DNA from: JAWKXU01 sp964468045
GTDB taxonomy: Bacteria; Pseudomonadota; Alphaproteobacteria; Sphingomonadales; Sphingomonadaceae
Direction: 5' to 3'
NCBI GenBank assembly: GCA_964468045.1
Contig: CAYXTO010000002.1
Span: 293,864-357,863 of the forward strand
DNA length: 64,000 nt
A program made the translations under genes and the position numbers. The first letter of the stretch is position 1; every line of letters starts with the position of its first letter. Positions 8,027 to 16,621 of the stretch are shown piece by piece. Below the pieces are notes generated by a model. The model had not been told where the DNA came from. It saw only the letters and a list, made by a program, of their open reading frames with translations, and made no database searches.

Positions 8027-9190
8027 ATGCAGGAAAGGGCGTCCGTCCATTCCGTCGACCGCGACGCGATCGAGCCGAGATTGCGCGAGATACTGATGGA
8101 AAAGCACGAGAGGCGGAAGCTGGGCGCCTACAGGCCCAGAACGGCGGCCGAGATCGCCCAGGGCGCCAGCGCGCTGTTCGCGCGATCGAAGCTGGATGCA
8201 ACGGCGTCGAACGTTCGCAGGATGGGCGGCGGTGCTTCCAAGGAGCAGTTCCTGATCGATCTGGAAGGGCCGCAATTCCCGCCGGGCTCGAAATGCGTGC
8301 TGCGCATGGACCCGCGCGAAGGTATTCTCGAGACATGCCGCCGCAGGGAAGCGCAAGTCATCCGGGCAGTGGCCGATGTCGTGCCTGTTCCGCCTGTCCT
8401 TTGCGTGGATGCGGAGGGCGAGGCTCTTGGCCAGCCGCTCCTCGTCACGGGTTTTGTGGGAGGGGTGACCAAGCCTTCTTCGAATGAATCCGGCCCATCC
8501 GGCCTCGGCGCTAATCTGGGTCCGCGGATCGGCGGCGCCCTGGCCCCGCAATTCATCAACTACCTCGCCGCGATCCATGACGTGGATTACAGGAATGCAG
8601 GCCTGGATGACTATGCCAAGCCAAGGCCGGGGACCACGGATGCCGCGCTCTGGCAGGTCAATTACTGGCGCTATGTGCGCGAGGTCGATGGCACGGATAC
8701 CTCCGTTCTGCTCACGCTGGCCGAGAACTGGCTTTACGAGCGGCTGCCGATATGTCCCCAGCCCGTGCTGCTGCAGGGCGACTATCGGCTGGGCAATTTT
8801 CTGTTCGACGAGGAGACGCTCAGGATCACGGCCATTCTGGACTGGGAACTCTCGCATATCGGCGATTTCCACGAAGATCTGGCCTATAGTTTCGAACCGC
8901 TGTTCGGCACCCGGAATGCGGAGGGCGAACTCATCGTCGGGACGATGTTCACGACGGGCGAGCTGCTGGAAAAATACCAGGCTGCCTCGGGCCGGACCGT
9001 CGATCCCGATGTGCTTTACTGGTATCGGGTGCTGACGAGCTACAAGCTCATCGTGATGAACCACACCTCCTCGGTGCTGGCATCGCGTGACGGAACCAAT
9101 CACCAGAACGCGCTGCTTGCCTATCTCGCATCCGTTACGGCAGGTCTTTCCGAAACGCTGTGCCGCCTGCTTGAAGGAGATCTCGGATGA
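8027..9190 (+). CDS. APH-fold phosphotransferase family protein, cassette copy C (altered catalytic loop)
   Basis: The 387-residue protein has the same architecture as the other three kinases: loop GGGASKEQFLI (about residues 67-77), then DWELSHIGDFHEDLAY. The catalytic loop reads LLQGDYRLGN: the His that opens the Brenner motif is Gln250 here, while Asp252 and Asn257 are kept. Activity could be retained, since Asp is the base, or altered. It starts the rightward operon 8027-10679 and overlaps the helical-protein gene by 4 bases. The palindromic operator lies just upstream. Confidence 0.86.
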   Translation: MQERASVHSVDRDAIEPRLREILMEKHERRKLGAYRPRTAAEIAQGASALFARSKLDATASNVRRMGGGASKEQFLIDLEGPQFPPGSKCVLRMDPREGILETCRRREAQVIRAVADVVPVPPVLCVDAEGEALGQPLLVTGFVGGVTKPSSNESGPSGLGANLGPRIGGALAPQFINYLAAIHDVDYRNAGLDDYAKPRPGTTDAALWQVNYWRYVREVDGTDTSVLLTLAENWLYERLPICPQPVLLQGDYRLGNFLFDEETLRITAILDWELSHIGDFHEDLAYSFEPLFGTRNAEGELIVGTMFTTGELLEKYQAASGRTVDPDVLYWYRVLTSYKLIVMNHTSSVLASRDGTNHQNALLAYLASVTAGLSETLCRLLEGDLG

Positions 9191-9714
9191 CGCCCAATCC
9201 GAACATTCGGCTGCAAAGCCTCGTCCATACGCTTGAGCAGGTGATCTTCCCTGCGGTCGATCCCGCCAATTCGCTGGCGAACGAGCAATGCGGCCTCGTG
9301 CTGGCGCAATTGAGGATGCTGATCCGGCAGATGCCCTATATCGGGGATTATCATGCGATGTGCCTGGACGACATCCGGCATACGATCGACGATCTGCCGG
9401 AAGCAAAGGGAGGGGCGCTTACCTCGGAGGCCGCACGGAAGCTTCGTGTGACACGCGACGAAGTGAAGGATACCGCGAACCCGGCTGCCGCTTATCAGCT
9501 TCTCGGCAAGGCGTTTGAGGCATTGCTCAGGGCGGCGGCCGAGGATGGCGATGCGCATTATCGCGACCGGCTCGAACGCGCGGCCTTCGCCTTTTCCCGG
9601 CGTCAGGCAGGCCGCGAGCGGGTCTGGTTCAAGGACGCTGGTTTCGATCCTCATCCGGAAGAGGTGCCGGAGCTTGAGGAGATGTTCGCCAAGGCCCAGG
9701 AGAATGCGTCATGA
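9187..9714 (+). CDS. Small helical protein, cassette copy C (function unknown)
   Basis: The 175-residue helical protein has the block NSLANEQCGLVLAQL near the N-terminus and the signature RRQAGRERVWFKDAGFDPHP near the C-terminus. Both its start and its stop form ATGA overlaps, with the kinase upstream and the lipocalin-like gene downstream. This ties the three products into one tightly coupled operon. No known enzymatic motif is seen; a stabilising or regulatory partner of the kinase is the simplest idea. Confidence 0.73.
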   Translation: MTPNPNIRLQSLVHTLEQVIFPAVDPANSLANEQCGLVLAQLRMLIRQMPYIGDYHAMCLDDIRHTIDDLPEAKGGALTSEAARKLRVTRDEVKDTANPAAAYQLLGKAFEALLRAAAEDGDAHYRDRLERAAFAFSRRQAGRERVWFKDAGFDPHPEEVPELEEMFAKAQENAS

Positions 9715-10679
9715 TCTTGCCCGAGCACGCCGATTTTCAGTTTGGAGCGGACTCGCCCTACGACTGGTGCGAAACCAACTTCTTCCCGTTCGCCGTTCCG
9801 GAGCATCGTATCTCGGGCAGCATCTATCTTCTGTCCCGGCCCAAGCTTGGTGTAACCATGTCCGATATCGTGATCCAGGATCGGATCGCGCCCGAGTGGG
9901 AGGCGCAGGCCTATGTCGACAATCAGCAGCATCTGCCGTGCCCGCAATCGCTGCTCTATTATTCCCTGCCCAATGGCCTTTCGGTCCGTGCCGTCAAACC
10001 GCTCGAACATTATCAAATGAGCTACGAGGGCATCGACGACACGTCATTTGAACTGGAATTCCGATCCCTCATGCCTCCTTTCGACATGAACGATCCGGAC
10101 ATGGATCCCATGGCGGCAGGCCGGATCGGTGCGGGCTGGGGCGGGGCCGCCTTTTCCGGCCATTACGAGATCACCGGGCGGATCACCGGGCGGCTGATCC
10201 TGCGCGGGCGCGAATATGCGGTCGATTACGTGGATACGCTCGACCGGAGCTGGGGGCCGCGCAAGGAAAGGGCAAATGGCAATGCGATCTGGATACATGG
10301 TTCGTTTGGCGACGAACTGACTGTCCATGCCTTCCTGGGGCTCGATCCGGCGCGCACCAGCGCGTTTGGTCCCCTGATCAGCGGTTATGCGTTGGCGGAT
10401 GGTGAGTTGAGCGGACTGGTTGCGGCCGAAGGTGGCGCAGAGCGTCACCGGTTGCTGCCGATGTCCAATACGCTGCAGGTCACGGACAAGCTCGGCCGGT
10501 CTTTCAGCCTGACTGGCGCGGCTATCAACGGATGCGTCTGGGCGCCTTTCCCATCGATGGTCTATGCGCAGAGCTTCATGCGGTGGAACTGGAATGGCCG
10601 GATCGGCCATGGCGTGCAGCAGGATGTGCTCAGCCGGGCCTACCTTACGCGGGAGCGTGATCTGATCGCGCGGATCTGA
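9711..10679 (+). CDS. Lipocalin-like two-domain protein, cassette copy C (divergent)
   Basis: The 322-residue protein belongs to the same family as 2426 and 13912 but is clearly more diverged. The central motif is MPPFDMNDPDMDPMA and the signature reads TLDRSWGPRKE, with Arg where copies A and D have His (DHSWGPRP). If that His is functional, this copy has a different specificity or role. It is the last gene of the operon, overlaps the helical gene by 4 bases and is followed by a strong intrinsic terminator. Confidence 0.72.
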   Translation: MILPEHADFQFGADSPYDWCETNFFPFAVPEHRISGSIYLLSRPKLGVTMSDIVIQDRIAPEWEAQAYVDNQQHLPCPQSLLYYSLPNGLSVRAVKPLEHYQMSYEGIDDTSFELEFRSLMPPFDMNDPDMDPMAAGRIGAGWGGAAFSGHYEITGRITGRLILRGREYAVDYVDTLDRSWGPRKERANGNAIWIHGSFGDELTVHAFLGLDPARTSAFGPLISGYALADGELSGLVAAEGGAERHRLLPMSNTLQVTDKLGRSFSLTGAAINGCVWAPFPSMVYAQSFMRWNWNGRIGHGVQQDVLSRAYLTRERDLIARI

Positions 10680-10708
10680 CGCGACCCGGATTTTTCGCAG
10701 TTATTCTG

Positions 10709-10745
10709 AACCCCGGTCTGGAATGCCAGTCCGGGGTTTTCCTTT
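10709..10745 (+). terminator. Rho-independent terminator after cassette C
   Basis: The stem AACCCCGG (10709-10716)/CCGGGGTT (10731-10738) continues inward, past a T/T mismatch, with CTGG/CCAG around an AATG loop. It is followed by TTCCTTT. It begins 30 bases after the stop at 10679 and separates cassette C from the TonB receptor operon. Confidence 0.85.
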
Positions 10746-10783
10746 GCCGCGCCGCCGACATGGAATGAATTACATTTCATTCG

Positions 10784-10816
10784 TTGACAGAGAAATGTAA
10801 TGTAATATATTACATT
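10784..10816 (+). promoter_or_regulatory. Promoter with overlapping palindromic operator upstream of TonB receptor
   Basis: A consensus -35 box TTGACA (10784-10789) is followed, after 16 bases, by TATATT (10806-10811). The -10 box lies inside the perfect 18-base palindrome AATGTAATATATTACATT (10799-10816). Further TGTAAT/ATTACAT half-sites flank it. Repressor binding here would block RNA polymerase. The half-site matches the TetR operator at 7956-7974. Confidence 0.7.
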
Positions 10817-11315
10817 GAAAGGTGGCGAGCTCGACCACCATTGGGTTGAAAGGGGAGGATGGCTGAACGCGAACAGCTCGGGACGAGGTCTGGTGCGAGA
10901 TACGCGTCGGCTTTCGGGATTCGTCGATCCGCAGATGAAGATTGCTGAATCATCGGCTGGCAGCTCCTTTGCTCACCTGTGATTTTAATGCATGAAAAGT
11001 CAGCTGTCCAGAAAAGTTACATGCATTAAAAGAGCAAGCGAAGGGTGATCGGTCATGGCGCCTCGGCAAAGGGGCTTTCGGGTTTGTAAAATCGATATTT
11101 TCAAAAGATTTGAATCGTTTACAGAGTAAAAAATTGTTTAAAAACAAAAAGATGAATTTATCAAATCGTTAAATGGTTTATCCATTTGACTCAGTGAGGG
11201 TTGAACCTTACGAAAGTATTCGGATGGTGGTGTGGGTGGCTTCATCGTCCCCTGGGTTTTTGGCTTCGGCCGCTTTCTGGTTCATTCGACAAGATAACGG
11301 TACAAGGAGAGGAAA
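10817..11315 (+). other. Long AT-rich leader upstream of TonB receptor
   Basis: About 500 bases separate the predicted promoter from the receptor start and contain no convincing gene. The second half (about 11090-11190) is strongly AT-rich, unlike the rest of the window. It contains several short inverted repeats, such as TTGTTT-AA-AAACAA and AAATGG-TTTAT-CCATTT. A 29-codon ORF (10859-10948) is possible but weak. The stretch could be a long 5' untranslated region, an sRNA locus or a remnant of inserted DNA. Confidence 0.45.
10983..11031. repeat. 12-bp perfect inverted repeat with 25-base spacer
   Basis: The arms TTTTAATGCATG (10983-10994) and CATGCATTAAAA (11020-11031) are perfect. The spacer holds two AAAAGT(T) boxes. 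There is no T-tract, so it is not a standard terminator. It could be a binding site for a dimeric or tetrameric protein or an RNA structure. Confidence 0.6.
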
Positions 11316-13907
11316 ATGGAATTGAGGTATGGGAAGGCGTTGCTTGCCGGGGCTGCTGCACTGGTTCCTTTCTCCACGGTGCATGCGCAGGGTGCGCCTG
11401 GCGGCGAGATTGTCGTCACCGCGAACAAGCGCGAAGAGAGCCTGAACAAGGTCGGCCTGACAATCACGGCCATCACGGGCGAGGCACTGGCCGAGCGCAA
11501 GGTGACCTCGATCGAGGATATTGCCGCCACCGTTCCGGGTCTCAGCTTTGCGCCCAGCGCAACAGCAACCCCGATCCTCACCCTGCGCGGAGTGGGCTTC
11601 AACGAATACTCACTGGGCGTCTATCCCGCGGTAACCGTCTATATCGACCAGGCTCCGCTGTCGTTCCCGGCACTGACCGCGCATTCCGCATTCGATCTGG
11701 AGCGGATCGAAGTGCTCAAGGGCCCGCAGGGAACCCTGTTCGGCCAGAACTCGACCGGCGGCGCGATCAACTACATCGCGGCCAAGCCCACCGACACGTT
11801 CCAGGCCGGTGGTGATATCGGCTATGGCCGGTTCAATGCGGTCGAGGGCAATGCTTATATCTCAGGCCCGCTGAGCGAGACGCTGCGGGGCCGCATCGCG
11901 GTAACCGGCCTCAACTCCGACGGCTGGCAGAAGAGCTACACGCGCGACGACAAGAACGGCAAGCAATCCTATATCGCAGGCCGTATGCTGCTGGACTGGG
12001 ACGCGAGCTCGGCCCTGCGCTTCCAGCTCAACGTCAATGGCTGGCGTGACAAGTCGGAGCCGCAGGCCCAGCAGTTGATCGCCACCCATGAAGGCATCGG
12101 GGGGGACACGCCACCTCTTCCGCCGAGCTTGAGCAATGCGATCAATGATCCGTTGCGGAACGCCTATCAGCCCCCGCTGGTCCCCGGTGCGCCCTCTGCG
12201 AACCTGAGCTACCCCTTCTCACCGCTCAACCCCCGCGCGGCTGACTGGTCGACGCGTGCGCTCGATCCCAACACCGCCACGACCCAGGGGCCCGGTGGTA
12301 CAAGCGATCCCGCGACCGCTTCCTATACCGACTTCGAGCCGCGCGCCAACCGCAGGCTGTTCCAGGCTTCGCTGCGCGCTGACCTTGATGTTACCGACGA
12401 CATCACCTTGACTTCGCTCACCTCCTATGTCGACTACAAGCAGCGCCAGACGATCGACAGCGATGGCATGGCGATCGTTGCCTACGACTTCCCGATCTCG
12501 GACGGTACGGTGAAGTCCTTCAACCAGGAATTGCGCATCGGAAACGGCGCGAGCAATTCTTTCCGCTGGCTGCTCGGTGCGAACTATGAGGATAGCAAGA
12601 CCTTCGAGGATCTGCTGATCCGCTATTGGGGTAATACCAACTACTCGCCAGGCAACTTCTATATCAATGCCAGCGGCGACAGGTTGAACCAGAAAATCCG
12701 CAATTATGCCTTCTTCGGAAATCTGGAGTTCAGCGTCACACCCGAGCTTACCCTGAAGGCGGCCGGGCGATACACCAACTCGCGCATCCGTGCGCGCAAC
12801 GCCTCCTACTCCCTGGCCAACGGTAATCTTGACGATTTGTTCAATCTGCTTGGCGGGCTTTCCGGCCTGCCGTTCACGCCGATCGGGCCGGGCGACAGCT
12901 ACACGCTCAACTCGCTTCAGCTGGGTCTCGACCTGCCGAGCGGCCTCACCATTTTCAGCCCGCTCACGACCACCAGCGCCTTTGGCATTCCGGGTGTCCC
13001 GTTCGAGGCACAGTTGAAGCAAAACAACGTGTCCTGGCGCTTCGGGGCTGACTATCAGGCGACGCCTGATCTGCTGCTCTACGGCAACGTGTCGCGCGGC
13101 TACAAGGCGGGTAGCTTCCCGACCGCGGCTGCGGCGTCCTACACCTCGATGTTGCCGGTGACGCAGGAAAAGGTCACCGCTTATGAAGCGGGTCTGAAGG
13201 CTTCCTTCGCCGATCGGAAGATCCAGCTCAACCTGGCCGGCTTCTATTATGATTACCGGAACAAGCAGGTACGCGGCAAGCTGTTCGACGTCATCTTCGG
13301 CACGATCGACCTGCTGGTCAATGTGCCCAAGTCCCGTATCTGGGGCGCGGAAGCGGAACTGACCATCCGTCCGGTCGATGGGCTGACCCTGACCGGCGCG
13401 GTCACCCATCTCAATTCCAAGGTACAGCGCTACATCGGGTTCGACGGCTTCGGTGGCGTCGATAATCCCAACTATATTGTCGGTGGCGACAACCGGGAGG
13501 ACCTGTCGGGCAATCCGCTGCCCTATACGCCGAAATGGGCTGGTGTATTCAATGCGGACTACAAGTTCAGCGCGCTCGGCGGACAGCCATTCCTTGGTTT
13601 CACGGTCAGTGCCCGCTCGGGGCAGGATGCGGCGATTGGCGGCGGCGTGACCACGCTGCCTGACGCACCACGCTACCGGATTGCGCCTGGGGTTGGACGC
13701 TACCCCTATACCGTTGATGGTTACGCCACGGTGGATGCCCGGGCTGGCTTTGAAGCCGAAGATGGCGCATGGCGCGTCATGGTGTGGGGCAAGAATATCT
13801 TCAACAAGTACTATTGGACCTCCGTCATCCCATCCAGCGACTCCTCGGGCCGTCTGGCTGGCAGGCCCGCTACCTATGGCATAACCTTTGGGTTCAAGAT
13901 CAGGTGA
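11316..13907 (+). CDS. TonB-dependent receptor
   Basis: The 863-residue outer-membrane receptor has a signal peptide ending near TVHAQ (about residue 25), a TonB-box-like EIVVTANKRE stretch, a plug domain with the ERIEVLKGPQGTLFGQNSTG motif at about residues 128-147, and a long barrel. It is of the sphingomonad type used for aromatics, steroids, sugars and other organic ligands rather than of obvious siderophore type. The C-terminus ends FGFKIR instead of a terminal Phe. A good AAGGAG site precedes ATG 11316. The lipocalin-like gene starts 4 bases after its stop, so receptor and cassette D form one operon, the best hint that the cassette handles an imported compound. Confidence 0.93.
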   Translation: MELRYGKALLAGAAALVPFSTVHAQGAPGGEIVVTANKREESLNKVGLTITAITGEALAERKVTSIEDIAATVPGLSFAPSATATPILTLRGVGFNEYSLGVYPAVTVYIDQAPLSFPALTAHSAFDLERIEVLKGPQGTLFGQNSTGGAINYIAAKPTDTFQAGGDIGYGRFNAVEGNAYISGPLSETLRGRIAVTGLNSDGWQKSYTRDDKNGKQSYIAGRMLLDWDASSALRFQLNVNGWRDKSEPQAQQLIATHEGIGGDTPPLPPSLSNAINDPLRNAYQPPLVPGAPSANLSYPFSPLNPRAADWSTRALDPNTATTQGPGGTSDPATASYTDFEPRANRRLFQASLRADLDVTDDITLTSLTSYVDYKQRQTIDSDGMAIVAYDFPISDGTVKSFNQELRIGNGASNSFRWLLGANYEDSKTFEDLLIRYWGNTNYSPGNFYINASGDRLNQKIRNYAFFGNLEFSVTPELTLKAAGRYTNSRIRARNASYSLANGNLDDLFNLLGGLSGLPFTPIGPGDSYTLNSLQLGLDLPSGLTIFSPLTTTSAFGIPGVPFEAQLKQNNVSWRFGADYQATPDLLLYGNVSRGYKAGSFPTAAAASYTSMLPVTQEKVTAYEAGLKASFADRKIQLNLAGFYYDYRNKQVRGKLFDVIFGTIDLLVNVPKSRIWGAEAELTIRPVDGLTLTGAVTHLNSKVQRYIGFDGFGGVDNPNYIVGGDNREDLSGNPLPYTPKWAGVFNADYKFSALGGQPFLGFTVSARSGQDAAIGGGVTTLPDAPRYRIAPGVGRYPYTVDGYATVDARAGFEAEDGAWRVMVWGKNIFNKYYWTSVIPSSDSSGRLAGRPATYGITFGFKIR

Positions 13908-13911
13908 TACG

Positions 13912-14868
13912 ATGATTACAGATGCAGACATCAAGCTTCACGTCCCGGACGACATCCCCTGGAATTGGGCCGAGACAGGGTATTTCAACTTCTACATTCC
14001 AGAAGCGAACATCTTCGGCTTTGTCTATATCGTTCACCGGGCGGGGGTGGGATCGACCATCTCGGATATTGAGATCGTCGATCGGCCCGGTTTCAGCGCC
14101 GATGATGCGGTCTATATCGATCTGATCAACCACAATCCGCTGGTCGAGAAGGCGGAGGATTTCACGCTCGAAACCGGGCTGAGCTTTCGCGCCAAATCGA
14201 TCCGGGACTACGAGATCGATTACAGTGCCGGCGGGATCGATCTGCATCTCGAATGCGAGGCGCTGATGGAACCTTACGACATTCACGATCCGGAGATGGA
14301 TCCGATGGCGGTTGCCGATGAAGCTTCCGCCATCGCCAATACCGGTTTCGGCTCGGCCTACAGCGCCCATTTCGACATGACGGTCAAGGTCGTCGGGCGC
14401 CTGAAGATCGGCGGCAAGGAATATGCCATCGATTGCGTTTCCACCATGGATCACAGCTGGGGGCCGCGTCCGGAGAATGGCTTCCATCCGATCCTCTGGG
14501 CGAATGCGCATTTCGGCGAGAATTACAGCCTGCATGGAATCTTTTCGGTCGATCGCGACGCTCCCGTCGGCCAGCAGCATGTGTTCAAGCACGGCTATGC
14601 GCTGATCGACGGCCAGGTTCGGGGTGCCAAGGGTGGCCGGATCGGCTCGCTTCGCCCGGGGCTTTTCCCGACTTCCATGGAAATGACGCTGATCGACCGC
14701 GATGATCGCGAGCACACGGTTTACGGCTCCGTGCTCACCCATCACCCGTGGGTGCCGTATGGCAACAATCTGTCTCCGATCACCATGACGCGCTGGCACA
14801 CCTCGGATGGCCGCGTGGGTATCGGCACCTATCTCGAGGGCTTCCCTCTCAATCGGGTACGCAAGTAA
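13912..14868 (+). CDS. Lipocalin-like two-domain protein, cassette copy D
   Basis: The protein has 318 residues from ATG 13912, giving exactly the length of copy A. A start eight codons earlier overlaps the receptor and lacks similarity to copy A. Conserved blocks are NWAETGYFNFYIP, MEPYDIHDPEMDPMAVADE, IANTGFGSAYSAHFDMTVK and STMDHSWGPRPE. Copies A and D are close relatives, while copy C is distant. No signal peptide is seen, so it acts in the cytoplasm or at the inner face of the membrane unless exported by another route. Confidence 0.75.
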   Translation: MITDADIKLHVPDDIPWNWAETGYFNFYIPEANIFGFVYIVHRAGVGSTISDIEIVDRPGFSADDAVYIDLINHNPLVEKAEDFTLETGLSFRAKSIRDYEIDYSAGGIDLHLECEALMEPYDIHDPEMDPMAVADEASAIANTGFGSAYSAHFDMTVKVVGRLKIGGKEYAIDCVSTMDHSWGPRPENGFHPILWANAHFGENYSLHGIFSVDRDAPVGQQHVFKHGYALIDGQVRGAKGGRIGSLRPGLFPTSMEMTLIDRDDREHTVYGSVLTHHPWVPYGNNLSPITMTRWHTSDGRVGIGTYLEGFPLNRVRK

Positions 14869-14960
14869 TCACTTCCTATCGGTTTTGATCACGTTACGTC
14901 ACCAGGCCTCGCGATGTGTGGGCCTGGGGCGTATTCTCGCCTCCTCATGGAGATTGCATT

Positions 14961-15473
14961 TTGACCCCCAGCATAGATCTGCGCATCGCCACAATGCTGC
15001 GTGCGATGCAGGAAGTGGTTTCTCCCGCGATCGACGGCAACAACAGCCTTGCGCGGGAGCAGGCGGCGCTGGTGATCGGCCAATTGAAATTGCTGGCGGA
15101 GCAATGGAACAAGGCGGAAGACTATGCGCAGGCCTGCCTGGCCGATCTGGTTCAATCCGTCGAAGGGCTGCAGGCGCAAGGCGGAGAACATACGCAACAG
15201 GCCTCCGCCGGCCTGATCGCGGCGATCGCAGACAATGCTGACTGGTCGGCCGAACAGCATTTCAAGGCGGTGATGGCTGGCGCGGATGCGCTTGTCCGCG
15301 CTGCCGATCTCGATGGCGAAGCGGCGTTCCGTACCGCGCTGCGCAAGGCGCTCCTGGCCTTCAGCAAGCGGCAATCCCTGCGGGACCGTTCCTGGTTCCA
15401 GCTTAGCGGTTTCGACCTGAAGCCCGATGAACTCCACACCGTCGACGACATTATCAAGGGACACGCAAGTTGA
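14961..15473 (+). CDS. Small helical protein, cassette copy D (TTG start)
   Basis: The protein has 170 residues. The frame is open from ATG 14916, but the TTG at 14961 has GGAG eight bases upstream and yields an N-terminus TPSIDLRIATMLRAMQEVV that aligns with copy C (TPNPNIRLQSLVHTLEQVI). I therefore prefer TTG. The C-terminal signature is KRQSLRDRSWFQLSGFDLKP. It ends in a TTGA overlap with the kinase gene. Role as for the other copies. Confidence 0.72.
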   Translation: MTPSIDLRIATMLRAMQEVVSPAIDGNNSLAREQAALVIGQLKLLAEQWNKAEDYAQACLADLVQSVEGLQAQGGEHTQQASAGLIAAIADNADWSAEQHFKAVMAGADALVRAADLDGEAAFRTALRKALLAFSKRQSLRDRSWFQLSGFDLKPDELHTVDDIIKGHAS

Positions 15474-16600
15474 TCTCCGATATCGATGATATCGAACCGC
15501 GCATTCGCGAGATATTGCACGAGAAACGCCTCCGTCGGCTGCAGGGGCCTTATAGCCCGCGAACAGTCGCGCAGGTGACCGAGGGCCTCTCCCACCTTCT
15601 GGCTGAAGAGGGCGGCGCCATTTCCGATGTGCGCCGCATGTCGGGCGGTGCGTCGAAGGAGCAATTCCTGTTCATGTATGACGGGCCGCGCGGGCGGGAA
15701 CAGCTTGTCCTGCGCATGGACCCGCTCGAGGGCCTGCTGGAAACCTGCCGGCGCCGGGAAGCGCAGGTACTGCGCGCAATGCGCGATGTCGTGCCAGTGC
15801 CGGAAGTGCTGTATGTCGATGCCGATGGCTCGGCGCTCGGTCTGCCCGGGCTGGTGACCAGCTTCGTTCCGGGCGTGGCGAAGCCGCCCCAGGCCGCTGC
15901 CTCGGTTTCGGGCCTGCGCACGGATTTCGATGAAGGCTGGCGCGCCTTGCTGGCTCCGGCGTTCATGGACAATCTGATCAGGATCCACGGGTTTGATTTC
16001 CGCTCCGCCGATCTTCCCGATTTCGCGGTTCCGGACGCCGATCCGCTGCAGCCTGCGCTGCGTCAGGTCAACTGGTGGGCCCTGGCATGGCGCGACGATG
16101 TGGTGGATGCATTTCCGATCATGGCCATCGCCGAAGGCTGGATGCGGGAAAACCTGCCAGCCTGCAGCCAACCCGTGCTGGTGCATGGGGACTATCGCAC
16201 CGGTAATTACCTGTTCGACCCCCAGGATGGCCGGGTAACGGCAGTGCTTGACTGGGAACTGGCGCATATCGGCGATTTTCACGAAGACCTTGCCTGGAAC
16301 CTCCAGCCGATTTTCGCCAACAAGGGGGAGGATGGCCGGGAACGCATATCCGGCCTGTTCACCCGGGAAGATTTCCTCGAAGGTTACGCGCGCCATTCCG
16401 GCCGGGTGATCGATCCGAAGACGCTGCATTTCTATAACGTGCTCAATGCATGGAAATGCGCGGTGATCGACCTTTCCTCATGTCTTACGGCAGCGAGGGA
16501 TGGGAACAATCATCAGGATGTCCTGCTGAGCTGGCTCGCCACCTCGGCACATATGGTCCTCGACCACCTGGCCGAACTCCTGGCGGAGGACATCCACTGA
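15470..16600 (+). CDS. APH-fold phosphotransferase family protein, cassette copy D (TTG start)
   Basis: The 376-residue kinase-fold protein starts at TTG 15470 in a 4-base TTGA overlap with the helical gene. Motifs are SGGASKEQFLF (about residues 58-68), the catalytic loop VHGDYRTGN (His239, Asp241, Asn246) and DWELAHIGDFHEDLAW. It is intact and should be active. It closes the operon TonB receptor - lipocalin-like - helical - kinase, so the cassette order here differs from copies A and C. Confidence 0.86.
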   Translation: MISDIDDIEPRIREILHEKRLRRLQGPYSPRTVAQVTEGLSHLLAEEGGAISDVRRMSGGASKEQFLFMYDGPRGREQLVLRMDPLEGLLETCRRREAQVLRAMRDVVPVPEVLYVDADGSALGLPGLVTSFVPGVAKPPQAAASVSGLRTDFDEGWRALLAPAFMDNLIRIHGFDFRSADLPDFAVPDADPLQPALRQVNWWALAWRDDVVDAFPIMAIAEGWMRENLPACSQPVLVHGDYRTGNYLFDPQDGRVTAVLDWELAHIGDFHEDLAWNLQPIFANKGEDGRERISGLFTREDFLEGYARHSGRVIDPKTLHFYNVLNAWKCAVIDLSSCLTAARDGNNHQDVLLSWLATSAHMVLDHLAELLAEDIH

Positions 16601-16621
16601 GATTTTGATTTTGTGCGGGAC

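Noticed and set aside
10859..10948. 29-codon ORF after an AGGGGAGG sequence in the TonB receptor leader
   Set aside because: The purine-rich box touches the ATG directly, leaving no normal spacing, and the peptide has no recognisable features. It was kept only as a remark in the leader entry.
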